Positions 42,219 to 51,621 are shown, counted from the first letter of the stretch. The stretch: 64,000 nucleotides of DNA from JAJDFU01 sp964641965 (GCA_964641965.1 CAZXLD010000004.1:127547-191546); one strand, 5' to 3'. The notes: a model not told the origin generated them from the letters alone. A program made the numbers and translations.

Positions 42219-44321
42219 TTATTGGTTTAGAGTGTGTGAATAAGCTCCCTTTTTTTGAATGTTATGAAATGGCCATCCTAGCTCATTTAATGCGCTTACC
42301 CATTTTTGCTCCGTCCAAGGGGAAGGCGGGATTAACAGGACCACTTCGGGCCTGACCGCTGTCGCTAATCGTTCGAAGTCAATAGTTGTCTCCCCTCTTA
42401 AGATCAATAGATCCAAATGAATGGGTTTTGCTGGGATTCTGGATGGCATCAGATCTATTACAGCTGCCCGAAACCCGGCAACATTTAACCATCCTTTTCT
42501 TAAATGAAATTTATCTGATGGATTGAAATAGGTTGAGTCAAGGCTGATTTTTTCGTGTATCCGCAAAGGTCTGTTTACGCGATTTCCTACTGCCGCATAT
42601 TGTTCTTCTTTTTCCGACAGTCCAGATTGGGCAATGGTAATCAGATGAGTACCCAAAAAGCAGTCGATCAAGACTTTTCCACCCTTGACGGCATACACCT
42701 CTAATTCCCAAGCCTTACTAGCTTGATGCGTTTCAATGGCTGTCTTGGTAGAAAGAACCAACATGCTCCCCAAAAGCAGCCATAAACCGCAATGGTTGGA
42801 ATTTTTTATCCATAGCAACAACCCGACCAAGCCTACATAAAGGATTAGTACGCCTGGCCGGTCCATGGAAATCCCCTCCAGACTTCCGCCTGGCAGGTCC
42901 GCACAAAGGGTAACCGCCCGATTCGTCAATTGTATGAGTAGACTTAGACAATGACCGGATAACTCGAGAAGGCCACTTGAGTCGGGAGTAAATAAAACCA
43001 GAATCCCATTGTATAAAATCAATTTGATCAAGGGTACTACGAAAAGGCCAGAAAGCCAGAAATAAATTGGAAAGGAATGAAAATAAAATAGGGTTAAGGG
43101 AAAAGTACCTAATTGAGCCGCTATCGAAACAGCTATTAAACTCCATGGTACCTTCAGGAAAACGGAACTGTTTTGAAAAGGTCGCATTAAGATTGGCTGG
43201 AATAAAACAATGCCAAGCACAGCGAGAAAAGACAATTGAAATCCCAGATCAAACAATAAGTTGGGTTGAAGAATTAACATCGAACTTGCAGCGAAGGCCA
43301 GGGTATTGTATACATTTCCTCGCTGCGGAAAATACCGGCCCACCAATATTAATCCATACATCAGGGTAGCCCGTTGGACTGAAGGGGCCAACCCAGTTAA
43401 TAAGGCGTACAGAATCAATACAAATAGAGAAACCAATAAGGATAAACTCGACCTCCATTTGGGGTTGCCAGGCAGAAAAGAAAAAATAAAGCCTACTCCA
43501 AAAGCCAGGATACCCACATGTAATCCTGAAACAGCCAACACATGTGCCACCCCGGCTTCAGCATATTGATTCTTTAACTCCGCGGGCATGCTGCTTTTTT
43601 GCCCGGTTAATAGGGCGGCGGCCAAACTAAACTCTTGATCACCGGGTAAAACCCTGCGAAGCTTTTGTTGAAAACCAGTGGTCAGCTTAAAAAGTATGGA
43701 CTTGAGCGATGATTTGGCAGGTTCTTCTAAAAAAATCCATGCTTCAGGCCCTAGAAAAAGTTGGTGATAAATCTGCTTTTGTGCCAGATAAGATTGATAA
43801 TCAAAAGCACCTGGATTTCGGGGGGGAGAAACGCCTACCGGAGGCTTGGAAAAAGCTAGAATGGAACCTGGATAAAGACTTTCTGATACGCTATCCTTAG
43901 CTATAAAGGCTTCGACCTGGCCCATCGCTCTACTCCAATGGCCCTTGTGGTCCTTACGCTTTACGCAACGCAGCCAAAGCCTCAATTTATTGGAGGATGT
44001 AGGCTTGACCTCGCTGACCATCGCCACCCAAATACGGGTCTCTTCAATAGAATGTTGAATGTGCGCACCAGATTTTCGCTGATCTTCCTCCTGCACCAGG
44101 ATTAAGCCCATTAAAGACCACGTGATAAATAAAAGGGCGTAGAAACGAAGGGACTTCGACCAGGATGTTGAGCCCAGGTGAATCCAGATCATGCATGCAA
44201 GTAACCCAACTCCAATCCCTCCAAATAAATACTTGGAAAAGTCCGGCACCCAGGGTTCTACCAGGATACCGAAAACCAGCGGACAGCATATTTTTAACAT
44301 GGGGAAGCGATGCAGGCCCAT
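42219..44321 (-). CDS. comEC: ComEC/Rec2-family DNA uptake channel protein
   Basis: 700 residues from the ATG at 44321; another ATG at 44348 would add nine residues. The N-terminal third has the ComEC-specific domain with membrane helices, and the centre has the competence domain ('LLTGQKSSMPAELKNQYAEAGVAHVLAVSGLHVGIL', 'ALLTGLAPSVQRATLMYGLILVG'), forming the DNA channel in the inner membrane. The last 150 residues lack the HxHxDH zinc site of the metallo-beta-lactamase domain found in many ComEC proteins, so any nuclease step must come from elsewhere. comEA follows on the same strand. Confidence 0.85.
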   Translation of the reverse strand: MGLHRFPMLKICCPLVFGILVEPWVPDFSKYLFGGIGVGLLACMIWIHLGSTSWSKSLRFYALLFITWSLMGLILVQEEDQRKSGAHIQHSIEETRIWVAMVSEVKPTSSNKLRLWLRCVKRKDHKGHWSRAMGQVEAFIAKDSVSESLYPGSILAFSKPPVGVSPPRNPGAFDYQSYLAQKQIYHQLFLGPEAWIFLEEPAKSSLKSILFKLTTGFQQKLRRVLPGDQEFSLAAALLTGQKSSMPAELKNQYAEAGVAHVLAVSGLHVGILAFGVGFIFSFLPGNPKWRSSLSLLVSLFVLILYALLTGLAPSVQRATLMYGLILVGRYFPQRGNVYNTLAFAASSMLILQPNLLFDLGFQLSFLAVLGIVLFQPILMRPFQNSSVFLKVPWSLIAVSIAAQLGTFPLTLFYFHSFPIYFWLSGLFVVPLIKLILYNGILVLFTPDSSGLLELSGHCLSLLIQLTNRAVTLCADLPGGSLEGISMDRPGVLILYVGLVGLLLWIKNSNHCGLWLLLGSMLVLSTKTAIETHQASKAWELEVYAVKGGKVLIDCFLGTHLITIAQSGLSEKEEQYAAVGNRVNRPLRIHEKISLDSTYFNPSDKFHLRKGWLNVAGFRAAVIDLMPSRIPAKPIHLDLLILRGETTIDFERLATAVRPEVVLLIPPSPWTEQKWVSALNELGWPFHNIQKKGAYSHTLNQ

Positions 44322-44497
44322 GGCATTGAGGTTTAGTTTGTAAAACAAGTAGAAGGACTGGGAAACCTCCTTTTATTAAAGAGAGGTTAAAACGGAAGTA
44401 ATTCCATAAAAAATAATTGGCTTAAATTAATCTTATTTAAATATTAAGCGTAAATAGGATACATAGCAATGAGGTATCATCAGATTGATTTTCAACC

Positions 44498-45658
44498 TTA
44501 CCCACGTTCAAGTTCTGTAGCCAACACATCTGGAAGTTGTTGATTTTCGGTACTTTCTTCGAAAGTATACAATTCGATCTTTTGTTTTTTCCCTTTCAAT
44601 TCAATTACCCCCATCCGCTTTGGCAGGAAATCGCCAGGGGGAAGGGATAATTTGTCCAACAAGTGTTTTGAAAGCAGAATCTTTACTCTAAACTTATTAC
44701 ATATATCCTGTATTCTCGAAGTTGTATTAAGTACATCCCCGGAATAAACAATGTCCCGCTTGATAAAACCGATTTCCCCTGTGGTAACCAGGCCACTATG
44801 TATACCTGCTTTAAACTCCGGTACCAACCCGTATCGTTCTCGGTATTTGGGAGCCTCCTTTAGGATTTTGGCCTGAGCTTTATAGAAGCAATGGACACAT
44901 CTTGCATTCTTCAGCCCTAGCTCCATGGGCCAGGTAACTACGATCATATCTCCCACATATTGATAGATTTCCCCCTTGGAATCGAGTATGGGCACGGTAA
45001 TATCTGAGAAATAATCGTTAAGCAATTGATGGAACCTTAAATGCCCTAAGCTTTCGGCCATTGTGGTGGATCCTCTAAGATCCATAAACAGAAAAATCCG
45101 TTCCTCTTCTGTAGGGCGGTGATACTTCCCCAATATCAGTTTCAACAAAATACCGGGTCCATATTTTTCATTGATGTTTAGGGCAAGAACTGTAATCAAG
45201 GAAAGAATGAGCCAAAAGAAGAAATTTCGGATCAGGAGGCGCTGTTCCAGAAATGGATTAACAGCCGTAAACGCTGCATCTATCCCGGGAGTGAGTACGA
45301 AAGAACGGTCAAAAAATTGAACGGCTGCCTGATGCAGCAGAAAAGTAATTAGAAAATCAATGACTGCCAGAATGAGGCTGTTCAGGAAAACTGCCGCTCC
45401 GAAAGTAATGCGGCGGCCCCATTTCCGGAGGTAGAAAACCAATAGGGAGCCCGCAATTAAGCCTGAAAAAAACATACTGATCGAAGAAAAGATCAGATAT
45501 GGCGTATAGGAAAAATCGGTTTCATAGTGGTGTAGCTGCAGTATAGAGAAGGAATTCAAAATATCCAGCCAACCTATAAGGATCCATACCATGGTAATAC
45601 CCAAGACCTGTCGAAATTGGAAGTAAAACCGTTGGGATAACAACATAATTTGCGGCAA
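44498..45658 (-). CDS. Class III nucleotide cyclase with N-terminal membrane domain
   Basis: 386 residues. Four to five membrane helices (about 12-175) precede a cyclase domain (about 185-370). Metal-binding Asp residues are in 'FLFMDLRGST' and 'YQYVGDMIVV', and the transition-state Asn/Arg are in 'GDVLNTTSRI'. The purine-specifying positions carry Gln and Val-like residues, not the Lys/Asp pair of adenylyl cyclases, so whether it makes cAMP, cGMP or neither is open. Membrane-bound; the signal sensed by the helices is unknown. Confidence 0.75.
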   Translation of the reverse strand: MPQIMLLSQRFYFQFRQVLGITMVWILIGWLDILNSFSILQLHHYETDFSYTPYLIFSSISMFFSGLIAGSLLVFYLRKWGRRITFGAAVFLNSLILAVIDFLITFLLHQAAVQFFDRSFVLTPGIDAAFTAVNPFLEQRLLIRNFFFWLILSLITVLALNINEKYGPGILLKLILGKYHRPTEEERIFLFMDLRGSTTMAESLGHLRFHQLLNDYFSDITVPILDSKGEIYQYVGDMIVVTWPMELGLKNARCVHCFYKAQAKILKEAPKYRERYGLVPEFKAGIHSGLVTTGEIGFIKRDIVYSGDVLNTTSRIQDICNKFRVKILLSKHLLDKLSLPPGDFLPKRMGVIELKGKKQKIELYTFEESTENQQLPDVLATELERG

Positions 45659-45859
45659 TTAGGCAATTGGCTTCTTCGTAAAAGTAAACTTTAATCCCTT
45701 TTCGTACTATGTTGCCAAGAACCGGAGCTTTTCCATTTTGGTTAAAAAAATCAGATTGAAGAGCCTATTGGTGATTCAGTTGAAAGATAGATTTCGGGAC
45801 AAATTTCTTTATTGTGCAATATCCTTCATCGAAGCATTCACAGGTACGAATAGATTGAT

Positions 45860-46438
45860 ATGAAAGAATTTCTTTTTCATGTAGATACGGCCCTGATCAC
45901 ACCGAGAACCGTTACCCGTAGATTTAGGGAGCAGGACGGACAGGCGTTTTACGAGCTTTTCCAAAACAACTACCATCGATTGGAGGAACTCAACTCTGAA
46001 TTGCCACAAACATTGGGTGGACCAGAAATGGCTGAATTCTGGATACGTTCCCAGCTGGCCGATTGGTTGCTTCAAAAAGCGTTCAGCTTTGCTATTTGGG
46101 GTAAAGACTCTGCTCAAATGATTGGCTGGGTCGCTTTGCAAGAGTATAGGGAGCATCTTTCAGATTCCAAGATTACCGGTTTTATCGATCAGGAATATGC
46201 AGAAAAAGGATTTATGACTGAAGTTGTACTGGCCCTCCTTGATTATGCTTTTGATGATCTGCAGTTGGAAAAAATTCGGCTCTTGCTGGCAGCAGATAAC
46301 TATGCCGCTCAAAGACTGGCCAGGAAATGCTACTTCACCAGAGAGGGTGATCTTCGACTGGAAGGCTGGAAGCCAACTGGAGAACGATTTGATCTGGTAG
46401 CATTTGGACTGACTCGGGTAGATTACGAAACGTTATAA
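45860..46438 (+). CDS. GNAT-family N-acetyltransferase, RimJ/RimL type
   Basis: 192 residues. The fold is recognisable from 'VTRRFREQDGQAFYELFQNNYHRL' at the start, the acetyl-CoA pocket segment 'IDQEYAEKGFMTEVVLALLDYAF' near 110-135 and 'AADNYAAQRLARKCYFTREGDLR' towards the end. RimJ/L relatives acetylate the N-terminus of ribosomal proteins or free amines. Cytosolic. It converges with yraN at a distance of 19 bases. Confidence 0.82.
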   Translation: MKEFLFHVDTALITPRTVTRRFREQDGQAFYELFQNNYHRLEELNSELPQTLGGPEMAEFWIRSQLADWLLQKAFSFAIWGKDSAQMIGWVALQEYREHLSDSKITGFIDQEYAEKGFMTEVVLALLDYAFDDLQLEKIRLLLAADNYAAQRLARKCYFTREGDLRLEGWKPTGERFDLVAFGLTRVDYETL

Positions 46439-46457
46439 TGATAATGCCGTGCTAGTT

Positions 46458-46832
46458 TTAAGCCAAACCTGGAAAAAAAGCATCCTCCAAATGCTTAAGC
46501 ACAGGTTTTCCCTGCAATGGCCAGTAGATGGAAATTATATCAAACCTGACCTCTCCCTCATATTCATTTGCCTGCATATAGGCAGCGGCAGCCTGAATCA
46601 AGCGTTTTTGTTGCCCTGCACTCAGAAAGGATTCAGGCTCTCCAAATGCAATGGAGGATCTGGTTTTCACCTCGACGAAAACTAGCATATCCTTTTCTTT
46701 AACAATCAAGTCCACTTCTGCTCTTCCCACTCGCCAATTGGTCTCAATGACAAGGAAACCTTGCTCTTCCAGCCATTCCCGAGCCAGCATTTCACCCATT
46801 CTCCCCGTAGTCTCTGCTTTTCTTGGGTCCAT
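46458..46832 (-). CDS. YraN/UPF0102 family protein, putative endonuclease
   Basis: 124 residues. The PD-(D/E)xK-like core is visible as 'GRAEVDLIV' and 'VFVEVKTRS' near residues 37-60. The family is often found near ribosomal RNase HII and is suspected to be a nuclease, but no activity is established. It is full length. A terminator read from the other side lies 140 bases upstream of its start. Confidence 0.85.
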   Translation of the reverse strand: MDPRKAETTGRMGEMLAREWLEEQGFLVIETNWRVGRAEVDLIVKEKDMLVFVEVKTRSSIAFGEPESFLSAGQQKRLIQAAAAYMQANEYEGEVRFDIISIYWPLQGKPVLKHLEDAFFPGLA

Positions 46833-46971
46833 TTTCCTTATATCAATTTAAATCGTATCTAATAGAAACCAGCTATTGATATTTATAAAGATGCGAGTTT
46901 AAAGGGATCTATTTTGAATCTAAATAGACTTCTGAATCTTATCATGCACTTGAATTTAGCAAAGGGACCAT

Positions 46972-47004
46972 AAAAAAAGCCCCCCTCCGTAAACGAAGAG
47001 AGGC
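46972..47004 (-). terminator. Intrinsic terminator, minus strand
   Basis: An 11-bp stem (46979-46989 with 46994-47004) that forms fully only in the minus-strand RNA, where the mismatches become G-U pairs. It is followed on the minus strand by TTTTTTT. The strand preference shows that something is transcribed leftward from beyond 47004. Confidence 0.75.
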
Positions 47005-47020
47005 CATCCCAAAAACCGAT

Positions 47021-47089
47021 TTATTCTAATGGTTCTTTAGAAGGTAATAGTCCATATTCACCAATCCTTTCCCACCATTGATTTTCCAT
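47021..47089 (-). CDS. Possible 22-residue peptide ORF
   Basis: ATG at 47089 to TAA at 47021, 17 bases before the terminator stem. The peptide is acidic and aromatic-rich (two adjacent Trp near the start, then Glu, Arg, Tyr). AAGGAGAGG lies 13 to 21 bases upstream, too far for a normal ribosome binding site. No homologue is recognised; it may be chance. Confidence 0.25.
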   Translation of the reverse strand: MENQWWERIGEYGLLPSKEPLE

Positions 47090-47610
47090 GGAAAGAGATA
47101 GCCTCTCCTTAGGAAAGAAAATGAAAAAAGGAAAACTAATTCAAGTAAGTATTTGATGGAAACGGCATATAATTTTCACCGAAAGCCTAATTCAATAACT
47201 TCCGAAATGCCGATATGTAGACGAGTCTCTTAACACTTCAAAGATGGCCGAAAACCCTTTAAACTCTAATACCCTGATAGAGGTATTTTTGGTAAAAACC
47301 CGCTTTTCAGGCCTAAATCAACCTTCCCATCCTGCCAAAGTCTGAAATCAAAACGACACCCCACGCTCCTAGGAAAAATGCGTATACAAAGCGTGCTTCA
47401 CGTAATTGACTCCTATGCGAGTAGCCCAGGAGGTACGGCACTGGAAAGTGCAACTGATCACGCTTTAGGTCCAATCTACAGTAGTTGGAACAAACGATCT
47501 AAATCCAATACCAATAGGTTCAAATTGAATTTGAAGTATCCTAAATTCAAGAGAAAGGGAAAAATTAATACAATGTGAATTGAATGCAGGTGACCTTTTG
47601 ACCTGACTAC

Positions 47611-48273
47611 CTATACCAATCGATTATCAATCGCCGCCTTTATCAACTGAGCCGTGCTGTTCACGCCTAATTTTCGCATAATATTCTTGCGATGCACGCT
47701 CACGGTTTGGTCGCTTATAAAAAGCTCTTCAGCAATCTTTTTACTACTCTTCGCCTGAGAAATCAGGTGTAGCACTTCTTTTTCCCTTCGTGTCAATTGA
47801 AATTTTTTCAGAAATCGATCCGTATAGATGTTGGATCGATTAGCAGCAGGAGCATAGGGCGAGCTATTTCTAAGAATGCCCCTGCCATAAAATTTCCCCC
47901 CATGACGGACCTGCTCCAACGCGTCCAGAAGCTCGGATGGTGGAGATTGCTTCAAAAGGTACCCTTTTGCACCGTTTTTCATGGCTTGTTTCACCAGTTT
48001 AGAATCGTTGTACCGGCTTAATATAATGGCATGAGGCGCCTGATCGAGCGCTACCAGTTCCGATAGCAGATCGAGCCCTTCTATCCCCATCAGGCTTAGT
48101 TCAAGTAAAAGAAAGGAAGGCTTTCGTTTTTTTACGATCTCCAGCACTTCCGTGCCGTTATTTGAGGTGTCTGAAAGTTCGTAGGAGGCCATATCCTTAC
48201 GGTTGAACAGGGCCTTTAATCCTTCCAGGAAGATTGGATGGTCATCCGCAGCTACTACCTGGTGTTTACTCAT
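47611..48273 (-). CDS. LuxR/NarL-type response regulator with glutamate at the phosphorylation site
   Basis: 220 residues from the ATG at 48273; the open frame extends to 48372 but the extra 33 residues have no family counterpart. The receiver domain has the acidic pair D10-D11 and the Lys in GYLLKQSP, but the phosphoacceptor aspartate is replaced by E58 in FLLLELSL. The C-terminal LuxR-type HTH ('LTRREKEVLHLISQAKSSKKIAEELFISDQTVSVHRKNIMRKL') is intact. No kinase gene is adjacent. Glu at this site can mimic phosphorylation, so it may be constitutively active or regulated some other way. Confidence 0.85.
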   Translation of the reverse strand: MSKHQVVAADDHPIFLEGLKALFNRKDMASYELSDTSNNGTEVLEIVKKRKPSFLLLELSLMGIEGLDLLSELVALDQAPHAIILSRYNDSKLVKQAMKNGAKGYLLKQSPPSELLDALEQVRHGGKFYGRGILRNSSPYAPAANRSNIYTDRFLKKFQLTRREKEVLHLISQAKSSKKIAEELFISDQTVSVHRKNIMRKLGVNSTAQLIKAAIDNRLV

Positions 48274-48439
48274 TTGGATGTTCGTTTCATGGGACCTGGA
48301 ATGCTTAGTATGGAAGATATGTCCAACCTTGAAATCTACGCCTTGTAGCCAATTTCTTACCTGCAAATTCATGCCACCTGATTACAAGCTACCGCTATAG
48401 CAACGAATTGCCGGTTAAGGGAAATACAAACGGTTATGA

Positions 48440-48447
48440 TACCTTTG
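48440..48447 (+). promoter_or_regulatory. Putative -7 promoter element TACCTTTG
   Basis: TACCTTTG fits TAnnTTTG, 28 bases before the ATG at 48475. It overlaps codons just after the alternative ATG at 48436, which argues against that start. Confidence 0.45.
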
Positions 48448-48474
48448 AACCGGCAGGATAAAAGTCAATTTATC

Positions 48475-49380
48475 ATGGACATGATTTCCCTTTGGATGAT
48501 CCGGCTCGTAGTGGGGGGGCTGGCAATTCTTCCTTTCTGTGTAATATACGTACTGTCCGACGTTTTGTACATAATCCTTTACAAAATTGGCAGATATAGA
48601 AGGAGTGTAGTATTGACCAACCTCCGCACTAGTTTTCCTTCAAAAAGTGAAACAGAAATCAAGCGCTTAGCTGCCGCCTACTACCAAAACCTGTGCGATG
48701 TTACCCTGGAAACCATGAAGGGACTTAGTTTGACCACAGCAGAGATCCGGAATCGTTTCCGAATCCATAATATTGATATTTTAGCCCCTCCTCTTCAGGA
48801 AGAGAAATCCGTTTTGCTCATGGGAAGCCATATGAGCAATTGGGAATGGGGCTCACTTGCCGTCGCCCCGTTTATTGAAGCTCCTGTATTTGGCATCTAC
48901 AAACGATTGCGAAATGCCAAAGTAAACGCCTACTTCAATAAAAAACGAGGTCAGTTTGGTCTCCACCTGGTCCCTATGGAACATACAGCAAGGACCTTGG
49001 CCATTCAGCGCAAAACCCCCTCTCTTTACTGCTTAATTGCAGACCAGACCCCCTCAAACAAAGAAAAAGCACATTGGATCCAATTTCTTAATCAGGAAAC
49101 ACCGTTTCATCGAGGTACAGACCAACTTGCCCGCTCTACCGATTTCCCGGTTTTTTACTACGATACCCGTCGCATAAAAAGAGGATATTACGAAGTGACC
49201 TTATATCCACTTACCATGCATCCGGGTCAACTGGAAGAGGGAGAAGTGACACTGCGATATGCCCGAAAACTGGAAAGCATAATTCACGAAGAACCGGCGG
49301 ATTGGTTGTGGTCACACCGAAGATGGAAACACAAACGACCAGCAGACACTCATTTAATTGAGAATGTCTATTTACATTAA
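48475..49380 (+). CDS. Lysophospholipid/lipid A acyltransferase family protein (LpxL/HtrB-like)
   Basis: 301 residues from the ATG at 48475, chosen because a promoter element at 48440-48447 overlaps the frame from 48436. One N-terminal membrane segment (LVVGGLAILPFCVIYVLSDVLY) is followed by the acyltransferase core with the HX4E motif in 'GSHMSNWEWG' and 'ADQTPSNKEKAHWIQFLNQETPFHRG'. Members transfer acyl chains onto lipid A or related lipids at the inner face of the membrane. Which lipid is used here cannot be read. Together with kdsA it supports LPS synthesis. Confidence 0.83.
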   Translation: MDMISLWMIRLVVGGLAILPFCVIYVLSDVLYIILYKIGRYRRSVVLTNLRTSFPSKSETEIKRLAAAYYQNLCDVTLETMKGLSLTTAEIRNRFRIHNIDILAPPLQEEKSVLLMGSHMSNWEWGSLAVAPFIEAPVFGIYKRLRNAKVNAYFNKKRGQFGLHLVPMEHTARTLAIQRKTPSLYCLIADQTPSNKEKAHWIQFLNQETPFHRGTDQLARSTDFPVFYYDTRRIKRGYYEVTLYPLTMHPGQLEEGEVTLRYARKLESIIHEEPADWLWSHRRWKHKRPADTHLIENVYLH

Positions 49381-49392
49381 CTCCCAATGAAG

Positions 49393-51429
49393 TTACAGCC
49401 TAATTGACAGGCGAAAAGCCTGGTCGATTGCCCGCTTGGCATCCAACTCTCTGGCTTCGTGGGCGCCTCCGATGACATGCACGGATACTCCTGCTTCTTG
49501 GAGCGGGGCAAACAGTTCCTTCAAGGGTTCTTGTCCGGCGCAAAGTAGAATTGTATCCGCTTCGATCAAACGCTCAGCTCCCTCCTGTAGGATGCGAATA
49601 CCATTTGATTCGATTTCCAGATAAGAGACTTCCGACAACATTTTCACGCCCTGTTTCCGCAGAGCAGTCCGGTGAATCCAACCGGTAGTCTTCCCTAACC
49701 CAGCCCCCAGTTTACCTTTGGATCGTTGCATCAGGATGATCTCTCGTTCTGCCTTGGACGCTACCCCTGTTTTCAAACCTCCAGGCTTATGATATTCCAT
49801 ATCGACCCCCCAGGCTTCCATAAACGCCGGTATCTTTTCCTCGGATTTATGATCGGTATGTAGCAGGTATTCAGCCACATCAAAGCCAATACCACCTGCA
49901 CCAATAATTACCACCTTCTTTCCGGCTTGCTTTTCGCCTTTTAGGAGCTGATCGTACCGAACGACGATAGGCAGATTTATTCCTGGAATCGAAGGAACCC
50001 TTGGAGTTACACCCGTAGCTAGCACCACCTCATCGAATAACCCTTCCAGCAGCAACGGAACAGTAGCTCGTGTATTCAGTTGAACCGAAACGCCCCACTG
50101 GTTTAATTCATTGGCAAAGTACCGAAGGGTCTCATTGAATTCTTCCTTGCCGGGAACTTCCTTAGCCATCAGAAATTGGCCTCCAATCCTGGAGTCCGCT
50201 TCAAAAAGAGTTACATGATGACCACGTTGGGCGGCAGTAGTGGCCGCTGCCAAACCAGCAGGCCCCGCTCCCACTACAGCGATTTTTTTGGGTTGAGCAG
50301 CTGGCGATATCTTCATTTCCGTTTCGTGACATGCTCTGGGATTGACCAGGCAACTGGCAATCTTTCGTTCGAATACATGGTCCAAACAAGCCTGATTACA
50401 CCCGATACAGGTGTTGATAAAATGTGCTTTGCCTTCTGCTGCTTTCTTGACAAAATCGGGATCTGCCAAAAAAGGCCTGGCCATGGAGATCATATCCGCA
50501 TGTCCTTGCGCCAAGATTCGTTCGGCCACTTCAGGCGTATTTATCCGGTTGGTTGTAATCAATGGAACCTTTACCTTTCCCATTAGCCGCTGAGTAACCC
50601 AGCTAAATCCTCCCCTTGGCACCAAGGTCGCAATGGTAGGTACTCGGGCTTCATGCCAGCCAATCCCGGTATTGATCAAGTTGGCCCCGGCTTGTTCTAT
50701 TTGGGTGGCCAATTGCTCTACTTCCTCCCAGGCACTTCCTCCGTCTACCAAATCCAGCATGGACAAGCGGTAGATTAAAATGAAATCTTTTCCTACAGCC
50801 TCCCGGGTCCTACTAACGATCTCTACGGGAAATCGAATTCGGTTCTCAAAGCTACCGCCCCATTCGTCTTTCCTTTTATTGGTCCTAGAAGCAATAAATT
50901 CATTGATCAAATACCCCTCAGATCCCATTATTTCTACCCCATCATAACCTGCTTCCCGAGCCAGAACAGCCGCTCGCACAAATGCTTTTATGGTTCGTTC
51001 AATCCCTCTTTTTGTGAGTGCCCAAGGGGTAAAAGGAGTAATCGGCGATTTCAGTCGGGAAGGTGCCACCAACAAAGGATGATAGCCATACCGCCCCGTG
51101 TGTAAAATCTGCATACATATTTTTCCACCCTCGGCATGAACGGCATTGGTAATGGTTTTATGCTTCTGAGCCTCCTTGCGGGTACTCATCTTGGCTGCAA
51201 AAGGGCCTGTCCATCCCGCACGATTAGGAGCAATTCCTCCGGTTACCATGAGCCCCACCTCTCCTTTGGCCCGCTCGGCAAAGTAAGCCGCTAATCGATC
51301 GAAACCATTTTTGGACTCTTCAAGCCCGGTATGCATCGACCCCATTAATACCCTGTTTTTCAATTGAGTAAATCCGAGGTCCAGAGGCTTGAGTAGATTT
51401 GGATAAGGAACGGAAGGTGACGGTTGCAT
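49393..51429 (-). CDS. fadH: 2,4-dienoyl-CoA reductase, NADH:flavin oxidoreductase family
   Basis: 678 residues, usual length. The N-terminal FMN TIM barrel spans about 1-330. A 4Fe-4S cluster is bound by C341, C344, C348 and C360 (CIGCNQAC...). The FAD/NAD domains follow, with VVGAGPAGLAAA (from 386) and VIIGAGGIGFDVAEYLL. This layout is that of bacterial FadH, which reduces 2,4-dienoyl-CoA in the breakdown of unsaturated fatty acids; trimethylamine dehydrogenase-like relatives cannot be excluded. Single gene, convergent with the acyltransferase gene. Confidence 0.88.
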   Translation of the reverse strand: MQPSPSVPYPNLLKPLDLGFTQLKNRVLMGSMHTGLEESKNGFDRLAAYFAERAKGEVGLMVTGGIAPNRAGWTGPFAAKMSTRKEAQKHKTITNAVHAEGGKICMQILHTGRYGYHPLLVAPSRLKSPITPFTPWALTKRGIERTIKAFVRAAVLAREAGYDGVEIMGSEGYLINEFIASRTNKRKDEWGGSFENRIRFPVEIVSRTREAVGKDFILIYRLSMLDLVDGGSAWEEVEQLATQIEQAGANLINTGIGWHEARVPTIATLVPRGGFSWVTQRLMGKVKVPLITTNRINTPEVAERILAQGHADMISMARPFLADPDFVKKAAEGKAHFINTCIGCNQACLDHVFERKIASCLVNPRACHETEMKISPAAQPKKIAVVGAGPAGLAAATTAAQRGHHVTLFEADSRIGGQFLMAKEVPGKEEFNETLRYFANELNQWGVSVQLNTRATVPLLLEGLFDEVVLATGVTPRVPSIPGINLPIVVRYDQLLKGEKQAGKKVVIIGAGGIGFDVAEYLLHTDHKSEEKIPAFMEAWGVDMEYHKPGGLKTGVASKAEREIILMQRSKGKLGAGLGKTTGWIHRTALRKQGVKMLSEVSYLEIESNGIRILQEGAERLIEADTILLCAGQEPLKELFAPLQEAGVSVHVIGGAHEARELDAKRAIDQAFRLSIRL

Positions 51430-51608
51430 GAATCTGGCTAATTGTAGTAAAAGTCTAAAATTGTCAATCTGCCCAAATAAGTCTGGGAAATCCTATTTCA
51501 CATGGTCTGCAGCCCGTTAAAATGGAAAAAATGACTGCATTCTTATCGAGGGAACCTGGGAAAATCTAAACATGGCAGTTAATATTCTAGTTTTTTTTCA
51601 AAAAGTGG

Positions 51609-51616
51609 TAATTTTG
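51609..51616 (+). promoter_or_regulatory. Putative -7 promoter element TAATTTTG of the small RNA candidate
   Basis: TAATTTTG fits TAnnTTTG exactly. A T-rich run (51591-51598) about 11 to 18 bases upstream is a weak -33 substitute. Transcription would start near 51622. Confidence 0.5.
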
Positions 51617-51621
51617 AATTC

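Larger units (their letters stand above)
46833..47610. other. Long intergenic region, AT-rich, with one minus-strand terminator
   Basis: 778 bases without a confident gene. It holds a minus-strand terminator at 46972-47004, a 22-codon ORF just before it, an AATACC/GGTATT hairpin near 47265-47290 on the plus strand and a 66-codon plus-strand frame at 47378 that does not look coding. It may be a long 3' region of the LuxR-type gene or hold an unrecognised small RNA on the minus strand. Confidence 0.4.

Noticed and set aside
47517..47532. T-arm-like string GGTTCAAATTGAATTT
   Set aside because: No anticodon or acceptor stem can be formed around it and no CCA end follows, so it is not a tRNA.
47378..47578. 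66-codon plus-strand ORF
   Set aside because: Unbiased composition, no signal, no recognisable family, and no promoter element directly in front.
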